This document shows positions 8,364 to 15,631 of a stretch of 30,556 nucleotides of DNA, piece by piece. The notes under the pieces are model-generated. The model made no database searches. It was not told where the DNA came from and was given only the letters and a program-made list of their open reading frames with translations. The stretch is taken from contig CAYFJO010000090.1 of the NCBI GenBank assembly GCA_964343305.1, positions 1-30,556 on the forward strand. The letters are read 5' to 3'. Source of the DNA: CAYFJO01 sp964343305 (lineage in GTDB: Bacteria; Planctomycetota; Planctomycetia; Pirellulales; Pirellulaceae). Position numbers and translations under genes: made by a program. Position 1 is the first letter of the stretch; each line of letters starts with the position of its first letter.

Positions 8364-8545
8364 CGAAAGAAATCCGAAATCCGAATTGTGAAACACCAAG
8401 ACCAGCATCAGCGTTTGTTGGCAATAGATTTTTCGGGCTTCGAGCTTCGTCATTCCTTCGTCATTGGGTGTTTCGACATTCGTCATTCACCCAACGGGTA
8501 CTTCGTCATACGTCATTCCGCCGATCGCGAATACAAAGACAAGGC
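8351..8545. repeat. Dispersed palindromic repeat inside the 5' end of gspK
   Basis: Two 21-nt arms (8351-8371 and 8453-8473) are inverted copies that match at 19 of 21 positions. The core is CCCAATGACGAA against TTCGTCATTGGG, around an 81-nt loop. The loop holds tandem ATCCGAA units (8371-8385). The right side carries several copies of CGTCATTC or CGACATTC (8447-8517). In another frame this reads FVIRHS-type peptides, a signature I associate with short intergenic repeats in planctomycete and verrucomicrobial genomes. Here it spans the gspJ stop and gspK start and is translated as part of gspK. Confidence 0.75.
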
Positions 8546-10021
8546 GGTGCCGTGCTACTCATCGTCCTGGTCGTCGTTGTCTTGTTGGCTTTAGGCGCTT
8601 ACACGTTCAGCGAAACGATGATTTCCGAGTACGAAGCATCGACGATGTATGGCCGCGAAGTGCAAACCCGCGCGCTGGCCGATTCGGGAGTCGAATACGC
8701 CGCCACAGTTCTAGGACGACAGGCTGAAATGCCTTACGAGACGTTTTATGATCGGCCGGATCTGTTTCGCGGTGTCATCGTTCGTCCGTCCGATCGCAGT
8801 CGTGGGCGGGGACGTTTTAGCATTGTGACGTCGGTGGAAAGCGATGTTCAAGCACGGTCGTTGCGTTTCGGCTTCGTCAACGAGTCGGCGAAGTTGAACT
8901 TGAACACCATCTCTGTGTGGCAGCGCGACGACAAATTGGACGATGACCAGTCTCGCAACTTTCTGTTGCACTTGCCCGGCATGAGTTATGAAATCGCCGA
9001 CGCGATTCTAGATTGGCTGGACGATGACGAACTGCCCCGCCGCTATGGCGCGGAAAGCGAATACTATCAAAGACTGGACTCGCCTTATTTCGCGGGCAAT
9101 GGACCATTGCAATCGCTGGATGAATTGTTGCTCGTGCGCGGTGCGACGCCGGGTTTGCTGTACGGCGAAGATTTGAATTGCAACGGATTGCTCGAACCGG
9201 GCGAAGATGACGGTGACGGAGTTCTTCGCCGCGGATGGGAGACGCGATTGACGCTTTTCAGCCGCGAGGCAAACCGCCGATCGGATGGCCGGCCAAAGAT
9301 CAACTTGAATCAGCCGTCCATCGACAAACTGATCGACGAAGTGTCCAACGAGTTTGGGGACGACGTGGCCGCATTCATTGCAGCAGTGCGGCTTGAGTCA
9401 CAAGATGAGGCAGCCGCGGTCCAACCTGATGCGAATCAAATCGATCCCGACGTACCCATTGAAGGAAAGAGCCGCATCAAGTCGGTCTACGATCTGATCG
9501 ACGTTGAAGTGGCGGCCAGTGAGTCCAACGGCCCCGCAATGAGGAGCCCGTTCTCCTCGGACTCAAGTCGCTTAAAGCAATACTTGCCGCGATTGCTCGA
9601 CGTGCTCAGCCCGCACGGTCGCCCGTTCATTGCTGGTCGCGTCAACATCAACACCGCTCCGCGCGAAGTGCTGTTGGGAATTCCGGGGATGACCGAATCG
9701 CTGGCCGATGCAATCGTTGCCCGCCAGGCCAGATTGTCGACCGGCGAACCATCGGCGGCCGTGCTGGCAAGTCACGCGACGACCGCGTGGCTATTGCTCG
9801 AGGAGTTGGTCGACCTGGCCCAGATGCGGCAACTCGACCGCTACATCACGGGCCGTGGTGACGTGTACCGCGTGCAAAGCTTGGGATACTATGATGCTGG
9901 CGGCCCGTTTACGCGGCTGGAGTCGGTGATCGATGCGTCGGTCCGGCCGCCAAAAGTTGTGTTGCTGCGAGACCTGACCGAATTCGGTCGGGGATATCAC
10001 TTTCCGATAGCCGATGAATAG
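8360..10021 (+). CDS. gspK: GspK-like pseudopilin tip protein with repeat-derived N-terminal extension
   Basis: This 553-residue protein belongs to the GspK family, the large tip pseudopilin. The prepilin-type segment is at 62-80 (QGG|AVLLIVLVVVVLLAL). It lacks Glu+5, as GspK proteins normally do. Helix-hairpin-helix-like motifs of the family occur near 175-205 (LPGMSYEIADAILDWLDDD) and 426-455 (VNINTAPREVLLGIPGM). A D/N-rich, possibly calcium-binding stretch (DLNCNGLLEPGEDDGDG) lies near 271-287. Residues 1-62 are unusual: a leader should be about 10-20 residues, but here it is encoded by a dispersed palindromic repeat and reads as repeated R-H-x-S-F units. The protein is longer than proteobacterial GspK (about 330 residues). 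Its ATG overlaps gspJ by 4 nt. A later non-ATG start cannot be excluded. Confidence 0.88.
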   Translation: MTKEIRNPNCETPRPASAFVGNRFFGLRASSFLRHWVFRHSSFTQRVLRHTSFRRSRIQRQGGAVLLIVLVVVVLLALGAYTFSETMISEYEASTMYGREVQTRALADSGVEYAATVLGRQAEMPYETFYDRPDLFRGVIVRPSDRSRGRGRFSIVTSVESDVQARSLRFGFVNESAKLNLNTISVWQRDDKLDDDQSRNFLLHLPGMSYEIADAILDWLDDDELPRRYGAESEYYQRLDSPYFAGNGPLQSLDELLLVRGATPGLLYGEDLNCNGLLEPGEDDGDGVLRRGWETRLTLFSREANRRSDGRPKINLNQPSIDKLIDEVSNEFGDDVAAFIAAVRLESQDEAAAVQPDANQIDPDVPIEGKSRIKSVYDLIDVEVAASESNGPAMRSPFSSDSSRLKQYLPRLLDVLSPHGRPFIAGRVNINTAPREVLLGIPGMTESLADAIVARQARLSTGEPSAAVLASHATTAWLLLEELVDLAQMRQLDRYITGRGDVYRVQSLGYYDAGGPFTRLESVIDASVRPPKVVLLRDLTEFGRGYHFPIADE

Positions 10022-10024
10022 ACC

Positions 10025-11488
10025 ATGAGCGACTATGTTGCGTTGCAATGGACCGATGCTCGAATGATTGGCTTGGAAGCGGAGCTTGCCGACGATGAAT
10101 TTGTCGTCGAGCGGAGCTTCGTTGTGCCGATGCGTGACGACGTGGAGTTTTCTCAAGATCCGGTTGGCGACGGCCAATGGCTTGCAACGCAACTCCAGCA
10201 GCACGAGGTCCGATCTCACCAGGTGTTGATCTCGTTGCCGCGCGAGCTGGTCACGGTTCGGCGTCTGGACGTTCCCGCCGCGGCCGACGAATTGTTGCCC
10301 GGGATCGTGCGATATCAAGCCGGCATGCATTCCAGTTTGCCGCTGGACCAACTGATCCTCGACTTCGTGCCCATGCACCAAGACGCCGAAACGACAGGCC
10401 GAAGCGTGCTGCTGGCGACCGTCGATCAACAGTTGATTCATCGGCTGACGGAGACGATGGCAACCGCGGGGTTGGAAGTGACGGCCATCGGGATCTCGTC
10501 GTTTGCCATGCTAGAAGTTGTCGCCCGGATCGAAAAACAACGAGGGTGGGATTCCAACGACACCAGCTTCGTCGTGTTGCGTGACGGGCAGACTGTTGAG
10601 ATCGCGCTGATGCGGCAACGGGATTGTTTGTTCTGCCGCGACATTCACCTGGCCGGCGATGATCCACAACAAAACAATCGCCTGCTCCTCGGCGAAATCA
10701 GCCGGGCGCTCGTGGCGCTGGAGCCACTCCTGGGCGAGTCCCTTCTCAAGCGTGTGTGGCTGATCGGCGACGCATCGAACCACGCGGAAGTCGAACCACA
10801 ATTGGCACAGCGGCTCGATGTTCCGGTCCACTTGATTTCGGATGGCGGCGAATTGCCTGCTTGGTTTGACCGCCGGGATGCCGACATCGAATTCGCGTCG
10901 TTGGCTGGGCCAATCGGGATGGTCCTGAGTTGCGGAGATCGGCTCGTTCGGGAGACGATTGACTTCGCTCGGCCGCGAAGACCCGTGGTTCGGCCCAGTC
11001 GAATGAAGCGGCTGCTCGCGCCCTTCGCCGTGGCGTTGCTTGTGTTCGTCGCGCTGAGTTGGGCAGGTTTTCGTTACTATCTCGGCGTGCTCGATCAACG
11101 CATTGCGAACAAACGAATCGAAGAAGAAAAACTGGACGCCCAGTTGCAACAAGGGCAACCCGTTCTCGAATCGGTGGGTGCCATTCGCAAGTGGAGGAAG
11201 CGCAACGTGAATTGGCTGCGGCAAATGCAGGTCGTGAACGATGCCATGCCGGACACCGAGCGAGCCTATCTGGAGTCGTGGATGTTTCAATCCGCGTCGG
11301 CACAACGCCCGCCGCGTTTGCAGGCGTTGGGACGAGCCCGCGAGCAAGACGACGTTCAAAAGCTGAATCAGCAGGTGGCCGAGCAGCCCGGTTTTCAGCT
11401 TCAGCCCAAGGGAATTCAAGACGGCCCCAGCTTCGAGGCGTACCCGATTCGATTCGACCTGGACGTGGATCTGACGTTGGAAAGATGA
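10025..11488 (+). CDS. gspL: GspL/PilM-like inner-membrane platform protein
   Basis: This 487-residue bitopic protein would link the cytoplasmic ATPase to the periplasmic part of the secretion platform. Residues 1-320 form an actin-like (PilM/GspL cytoplasmic) domain. The visible family features are V-L-I-S-L-P-R-E near 66-73, L-x-x-I-V-R-Y-Q-A near 95-103, and a T-A-G-L-E-V-T-A-I-G-I-S-S-F-A segment near 144-162. A basic stretch precedes one membrane helix at about 332-352. The periplasmic remainder starts with a coiled coil (358-385) and ends in a small alpha/beta, ferredoxin-like region, as in PilN/GspL. It follows gspK after 3 nt and overlaps the next gene by 4 nt (ATGA). A PilM-PilN fusion would be an equivalent description. 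Confidence 0.82.
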   Translation: MSDYVALQWTDARMIGLEAELADDEFVVERSFVVPMRDDVEFSQDPVGDGQWLATQLQQHEVRSHQVLISLPRELVTVRRLDVPAAADELLPGIVRYQAGMHSSLPLDQLILDFVPMHQDAETTGRSVLLATVDQQLIHRLTETMATAGLEVTAIGISSFAMLEVVARIEKQRGWDSNDTSFVVLRDGQTVEIALMRQRDCLFCRDIHLAGDDPQQNNRLLLGEISRALVALEPLLGESLLKRVWLIGDASNHAEVEPQLAQRLDVPVHLISDGGELPAWFDRRDADIEFASLAGPIGMVLSCGDRLVRETIDFARPRRPVVRPSRMKRLLAPFAVALLVFVALSWAGFRYYLGVLDQRIANKRIEEEKLDAQLQQGQPVLESVGAIRKWRKRNVNWLRQMQVVNDAMPDTERAYLESWMFQSASAQRPPRLQALGRAREQDDVQKLNQQVAEQPGFQLQPKGIQDGPSFEAYPIRFDLDVDLTLER

Positions 11489-12660
11489 CCATGCAACGAC
11501 GCGAAAGAATTCTGGCCATCATCTTGTTGGGTGCTGTCGTTTTGTGGCAAGGCGGACCTTTGATCTCCAGAACGATTCTCGATCCAATGGACTTTCGTCA
11601 AGCGGATCTGGAGTCGGTCGAACAAGCCGTTAAGTTCAAACAGCAAGCGGCGGTCCGTTTGGCTCGATCCGAACAACAACTTCGAACGTGGCAGCAACGC
11701 AGCTTGCCGCCTGATCCGTTGGTGGCTCAGCGACTGTATCAACAGTGGCTACGCGACTTGGCCAAAGAAGCGGGTTTTGCGGAGTTGAAGGTCGATCCTG
11801 AACGCCGCACGCCCAAAGACGAAGGACACTCGTTGATCGAAGTTTCGGTGGCTGGCGAAGCAACGTTGGATCAGATTTGTTTGTTCTTGTTTCGTTTCTA
11901 CCGCACGGATTTGTTACACCGCGTGACAACGATGGATCTTCACGCCACGGACAATAAGAACAATCCGCTGATCAAAGTTTCGCTCACCGCACAAGGACTT
12001 GCAATTGCTGGAGCACCGGCGCGGACTCACCTTTTCCCCCAATCAACGCTTGCCGTCTCCCTCAACGCTAGCGACAATTCACTGGTCATGACGAGTCCGC
12101 TTGAACTCTACAAGGATGCGACCTTTGTGGCGCGAGCTGGGACGGAATACATGACTGTCGTTGACGTCACTGAACACCGATTGCAAGTCGATCGAGCCGC
12201 CGAAGGCTCGTTGGCTGTTGATCATCAAGGCGGAGACCTCGTGGAGTTCATTCCAATCAACGTACAAGCTCAGCAAACAACGCTTGCCGCATATCGGGCG
12301 ATGATTGAGCAGAACCCCTTTGTCATTCCGACACCGAAGAATGTCACGCCAGTCGTTAAAGCAGATGACAAAGTAGAAGAGCCCATGCTAGATGCCGCCG
12401 AGTTTACTTACTTGATCGGCACGATTTCGAACGGCAGCACGGGCAAGGCCCTGCTTTTCGATCGCCTGAACAACCAACGACTCGTCGTTCCGACGGGACA
12501 AGCCTTTACGATGGCATCGCTGCAAGCCAAGATCGTCAGCGTGCATTTGGATCACATTGTATTGCGCGATGGCGAAATGGATTGGCGTCTCAACGTCGGC
12601 GACAATCTGCGGTCGATGGAAGAAGTGAAGAGGAGAGGAGGGGAAGAGGAGAGGAGGTGA
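11485..12660 (+). CDS. GspM/PilO-like protein with C-terminal GspC-HR/PilP-like domain
   Basis: The protein has 391 residues and starts at ATG 11485, overlapping gspL by 4 nt; an ATG at 11491 is also possible. One N-terminal membrane helix (about 9-27) is followed by a coiled coil (35-70) and a PilO/GspM-type alpha/beta domain to about 165. A linker region of about 140 residues leads to 303-378. There the pattern Y-L-I-G-T-I, then A-L-L-F-D, then a V-P-T-G-Q segment, then I-V-L-R-D-G and a final L-N-V-G-D matches the small beta domain of GspC (HR) and PilP. Those domains contact the N0 domain of the secretin. A separate gspC is not seen, so this one protein may do both jobs. The last residues (RRGGEEERR) come from a 16-nt tandem repeat and are probably unstructured. 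Confidence 0.75.
   Translation: MTMQRRERILAIILLGAVVLWQGGPLISRTILDPMDFRQADLESVEQAVKFKQQAAVRLARSEQQLRTWQQRSLPPDPLVAQRLYQQWLRDLAKEAGFAELKVDPERRTPKDEGHSLIEVSVAGEATLDQICLFLFRFYRTDLLHRVTTMDLHATDNKNNPLIKVSLTAQGLAIAGAPARTHLFPQSTLAVSLNASDNSLVMTSPLELYKDATFVARAGTEYMTVVDVTEHRLQVDRAAEGSLAVDHQGGDLVEFIPINVQAQQTTLAAYRAMIEQNPFVIPTPKNVTPVVKADDKVEEPMLDAAEFTYLIGTISNGSTGKALLFDRLNNQRLVVPTGQAFTMASLQAKIVSVHLDHIVLRDGEMDWRLNVGDNLRSMEEVKRRGGEEERR
12627..12657 (+). repeat. 15-nt purine repeat in tandem (period 16)
   Basis: GAAGAGGAGAGGAGG occurs at 12627-12641 and again, identically, at 12643-12657, one G apart. It sits in a nearly pure purine tract (about 12617-12666, two T interruptions), immediately before the gspM-like stop codon. 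A pyrimidine-rich run (12672-12692) follows on the same strand between the two convergent genes. Confidence 0.9.
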
Positions 12661-12691
12661 GGAGAACTCGCTCTCATCCTCCCCTTCTTTC

Positions 12692-13201
12692 CTAAACGGA
12701 GTCACGAAGTGTCAGGTGGAGCCAAGCGACGTCGTGCCAACATCCGAACTTTCTGCCGACTCGTGGGAATACGCCGATGGACTTGAAGCCTAAACTTTGA
12801 TGAAAACCAACGCTTGCTTCGTTGGGCAGCGTGATGCCGGCGTAGGCGTTGGCGAACCCCCGCTCGCTTAGCTTCGTCAGGAGTTGGGTGTACAACGCAC
12901 GTGCGATGCCCTGACGATGGTAATCTTCATGAACGTATACGGAAGTCTCAACCGAGTGCCGATAGGCTTCCCGGGCACGATGGGTGGAACCATAGGCGTA
13001 GCCAACCGGCTCACCGCTGACTTCGGCAACAAGCCACTCCCATCCCTGCACGGCCTTGGCGATGCGCTGTGAAAAATCGCTGACCGTGGGCACTTCAATT
13101 TCAAACGAAATCGCAGTCGTATCGACGAACGGCCGATAGATTTCCAGCAGAGCCGCCGCGTCCCCATCGGTGGCTGGACGGATCAAAGTTGTAGCTGACA
13201 T
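12692..13201 (-). CDS. GNAT N-acetyltransferase, phosphinothricin acetyltransferase-like
   Basis: This 169-residue cytosolic enzyme belongs to the GNAT fold, where it would transfer acetyl from acetyl-CoA to an amine. The start ATG (13199-13201) gives MSATTLIRPATDGDAAALLEIYRP, the expected N-terminus of the Pat/Bar/YncA-like subfamily; upstream codons in the same frame look non-coding. The acetyl-CoA-binding motif A is clear near 99-115 (V-Y-V-H-E-D-Y-H-R-Q-G-I-A-R-A-L-Y). Motif B follows (A-G-I-T-L-P-N-E-A-S-V-G-F-H-Q-S-L-G-F). The closing section has G-x-K-F-G-x-W-H-D-V, also typical. Relatives act on phosphinothricin, methionine sulfone or unknown amines; the true substrate here cannot be told. 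It is the third gene of a minus-strand set, 25 nt after the PpiC-like gene, and converges on the secretion operon. Confidence 0.9.
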   Translation of the reverse strand: MSATTLIRPATDGDAAALLEIYRPFVDTTAISFEIEVPTVSDFSQRIAKAVQGWEWLVAEVSGEPVGYAYGSTHRAREAYRHSVETSVYVHEDYHRQGIARALYTQLLTKLSERGFANAYAGITLPNEASVGFHQSLGFKSIGVFPRVGRKFGCWHDVAWLHLTLRDSV

Positions 13202-13226
13202 GATTTGCAACCTAACGAATCGCGAG

Positions 13227-14189
13227 TCAATTCGCGAGATCCCGTGTACCACTTTTGAAACGTGGCGATTTGCCCGTGTAGTTGACCTCGGCGTTGGGAC
13301 GTTCGCGGCTGGCAACCCAATCAAAGAGATATCGAACCAGGTCTGTTTCGACCTTCTGGCGGACGTCTTGCCAATTCTTTTGACCAGGTAAAACTTCGAC
13401 ACATTGGATGAGATGGACGCCGAACGAAGTCTTGATCGGTTGGCTGATTTCGTTCTTGTCCAAGTCGAACGCGGTTCGTGAAAAGGTTTCCGGCATCGGC
13501 TGGTGACGCGAGATGAGCCCGATGTCGCCACCCGTTGCGCCGCTGGGCGAATCGGAATGCGTCTTGGCCGCGGACGCAAAGTCCGTTTTCTTGGCTGTAA
13601 TTTCACCACGAATTCTCTCGGCTTTGGCCAGCGCGGCGTCCCAGGTTGCTTGATCGTCAGCCGGTTTGACTTTGATTAGGATTTGAGAGACCCGTAACTG
13701 AGTGCCGTCAAACTGCTTGCGATTACGTTCGAAGTGCAATTGGATATTCTTGTCCGTCACGAAGTGCTCCAGGTAGCGTTTCCAACCATGCTGCCACTCG
13801 AGCGCGCGGCGGAATTCTTGTGGCGAAAGCCCCCCGCGTTTGAGAAATTCTTCTAGCGTCAGTGCCTGCTGCTTGAGCCGATCGCGAGCCTGTGCGATGG
13901 CCAACGAGATCTCCTGGTCCGTGGCTGCTGCTTTCTTTTTCGCCAAGTATCGCAGGATCAATCGCCGGCTGATCAAACGCTCGAGAGCTTCTGCTTGCAA
14001 GATGCGACGCGATTGGGCTTGGATGTCCCGCCCTTTCACGACCTTCTCCACTTCTCGGTCGACTTCAGAAACATAAACCACGTCGTTGCCAATCGTCGCG
14101 GCCACGTCGCCGGGCGATTGGTTTGGCTGGGCAAACAACGGTGCAGCACCGGCGGCTGCCAACATCCAAAGGTAAATCTTCCAATACAT
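13227..14189 (-). CDS. Periplasmic peptidyl-prolyl isomerase, PpiC/SurA-like
   Basis: This 320-residue exported chaperone-isomerase has a signal peptide at about 1-20 (YWKIYLWMLAAAGAAPLFA). A SurA-N-like helical domain covers about 28-150. A parvulin domain covers about 160-268 with the family hallmarks: S-D-S-P-S-G-A-T-G-G-D-I-G near 212-224, then F-D-L-D-K-N-E-I-S-Q-P-I, and T-S-F-G-V-H-L-I. The first active-site His of parvulins (normally R-x-x-H-I-L) is replaced by Gln in RVSQILI, while the second (FGVHLI) is kept, so isomerase activity may be reduced. It probably helps fold outer-membrane or exported proteins. Its ATG overlaps the stop of the upstream gene (TGATG), so the two are translationally coupled. 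Confidence 0.9.
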   Translation of the reverse strand: MYWKIYLWMLAAAGAAPLFAQPNQSPGDVAATIGNDVVYVSEVDREVEKVVKGRDIQAQSRRILQAEALERLISRRLILRYLAKKKAAATDQEISLAIAQARDRLKQQALTLEEFLKRGGLSPQEFRRALEWQHGWKRYLEHFVTDKNIQLHFERNRKQFDGTQLRVSQILIKVKPADDQATWDAALAKAERIRGEITAKKTDFASAAKTHSDSPSGATGGDIGLISRHQPMPETFSRTAFDLDKNEISQPIKTSFGVHLIQCVEVLPGQKNWQDVRQKVETDLVRYLFDWVASRERPNAEVNYTGKSPRFKSGTRDLAN

Positions 14190-15454
14190 CAGGGCAGCTC
14201 GATGTCCTTGAGTTCGAAGTCAAACGTTGATTTGACGATCGCCGTCGGCGTCTTGTACACGAATTTATACCCCTTGGGTTGCTCGTCCAGCGGAAACAGG
14301 TACTTCATGCCAATCTCGTCGTTCGCTTGGAGATACGATTCGTAGTTCGGGTCTCCAACGGTTTTGCCGTCCGGCGTGACGAGGTAACACTCGTTGTTGC
14401 GGATCCAACTGACCAGGTGCGACTGAAAAGCCTCGTCGACATCCGTAACCCGAATGCGAATGCGAAATTCGTAAACGTCTTCGTTTTTGAAAACGCGGTC
14501 GAATGTCAATGTCAGGCCGCCGCGTTTCTTTTGTGTGTCACGCAGTTTCATGACGTTGGCAAACTCAAAAACCTCTTGGCGACCCGGCACGAGTGCATTC
14601 AGCGTTCCTTTGACGGATGCGATCTTCTTGGAGCTGCGATCGGGCAATACGAACGGAATCACAAAGTCGGTCATCGGCATCTCGGCCTGGACGATAGCGC
14701 CCAGTTCGCTTCGGTTGTCGTCCAACGGAAGGCTTTTTCCGTTTTCGTCCAGGGCGGTGAACTGATTGACCGGCATGACGAGTGAAATCGGCACGGTCCG
14801 CGGTTCCCAAGCCACTTCGACGTTGAGCCGCATGGAGTTGACGGACGGATTTCGCAAATCCCGAACGGCGCTGGCTTGCGTTGCTTCGAATCGAAAGATG
14901 CCGCTATAGGCCGCACGCTCGCTTCGGTCGACTGCGTTTTCGTCCCGCGACATCAGGGACAGCATGTTTGCAATTCCGCCGTATTGATTGATCGACTGTT
15001 CGCCCTGATCGAGGAGGACGTCGAGTGCTTGCCAAAACGGCGTTTCCTTAAAGTCGACCTTGACGTCGCCGCCTCTCAATCCGTCCACGGAAATCTTGTT
15101 GCCGGTTTGCTTTTGCACAGCCGACAGCGCCTCGGCCAGCGACATCGTGCCCTGCAATGTGACATGCGACGCGGTGGTCGCGGATGCGGCGGCCAGTTTT
15201 TCCAATGCGCTGCGAATTCGTGACAGACGCTGTTTGACTTCGGCGGACGTTTTGTTGGTGACCTCCGGCAAGTGATCGAGAACCTTGATGCCCAGAGCGA
15301 TCAACTCCTTCTCGGCTGCCACACGATTGGACAGCAGATCGTCGTCTAGTTGTTGAACCAATGCCGCAACCTCGTCCGTGAACTCAGACGCTTCTTTCGA
15401 TGCCTCAATCTGAGTTACGAGCAAAGAACTAACGATGAAGAAGGACTGAAGCAC
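14189..15454 (-). CDS. Exported protein with HEAT-like and STN/secretin-N0-like regions
   Basis: This 421-residue protein is not a named family that I recognise. A short signal sequence (1-18) precedes a HEAT-like helical region at about 24-90 (uneven L and A spacing, K-x-L-x-x-L-G-x-x-x-L motif). A region near 97-165 then resembles the STN/N0 fold: S-L-A-E-A-L-S-A-V-Q-K-Q-T-G-N-K-I-S followed by V-K-V-D-F and F-W-Q-A-L-D-V-L-L. The C-terminal half (170-421) is beta-rich with no motif I know. The start is GTG at 15452-15454, decided by AAAGGAG six nt upstream (about 15461-15467). It is the first gene of the minus-strand set with the PpiC-like isomerase. STN domains occur in secretins and TonB receptors, so an envelope role is plausible but inferred. 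Confidence 0.75.
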   Translation of the reverse strand: MLQSFFIVSSLLVTQIEASKEASEFTDEVAALVQQLDDDLLSNRVAAEKELIALGIKVLDHLPEVTNKTSAEVKQRLSRIRSALEKLAAASATTASHVTLQGTMSLAEALSAVQKQTGNKISVDGLRGGDVKVDFKETPFWQALDVLLDQGEQSINQYGGIANMLSLMSRDENAVDRSERAAYSGIFRFEATQASAVRDLRNPSVNSMRLNVEVAWEPRTVPISLVMPVNQFTALDENGKSLPLDDNRSELGAIVQAEMPMTDFVIPFVLPDRSSKKIASVKGTLNALVPGRQEVFEFANVMKLRDTQKKRGGLTLTFDRVFKNEDVYEFRIRIRVTDVDEAFQSHLVSWIRNNECYLVTPDGKTVGDPNYESYLQANDEIGMKYLFPLDEQPKGYKFVYKTPTAIVKSTFDFELKDIELP

Positions 15455-15460
15455 GGTTGT

Positions 15461-15467
15461 CTCCTTT
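15461..15467 (-). promoter_or_regulatory. Strong Shine-Dalgarno that fixes a GTG start
   Basis: On the minus strand the sequence AAAGGAG lies six nt before GTG at 15454-15452. This supports GTG as the true start of the STN-like gene; no ATG lies close by in frame. Confidence 0.8.
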
Positions 15468-15631
15468 TGGCGGCTGCCTCTGGTTGATTCCGGTTCATTT
15501 TATGCCCGGATGGCCGTTTCTTCCACAACATTCGGCAAATTCACTGGGAACGGCACCATCGTAGGCGTTCGTAACCTAGGTTTTCATAAAGGTCTCTTTT
15601 CGCTCTTCCCACAGGCAGGTGGATCATCGGC

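Noticed and set aside
8388..8594. 68-codon frame rich in FVIRHS-like units
   Set aside because: This is the translation of the dispersed repeat in another frame, not a gene.
11059..11484. Upstream extension of the gspM-like frame
   Set aside because: It lies wholly within gspL in another frame and has no membrane helix or motif. The ATGA overlap at 11485 is the natural start.
13202..13609. N-terminal extension of the acetyltransferase frame (305 codons in total)
   Set aside because: The upstream part is Arg/Ser-rich and antisense-like, and overlaps the PpiC-like gene. The GNAT domain starts at the ATG at 13201.
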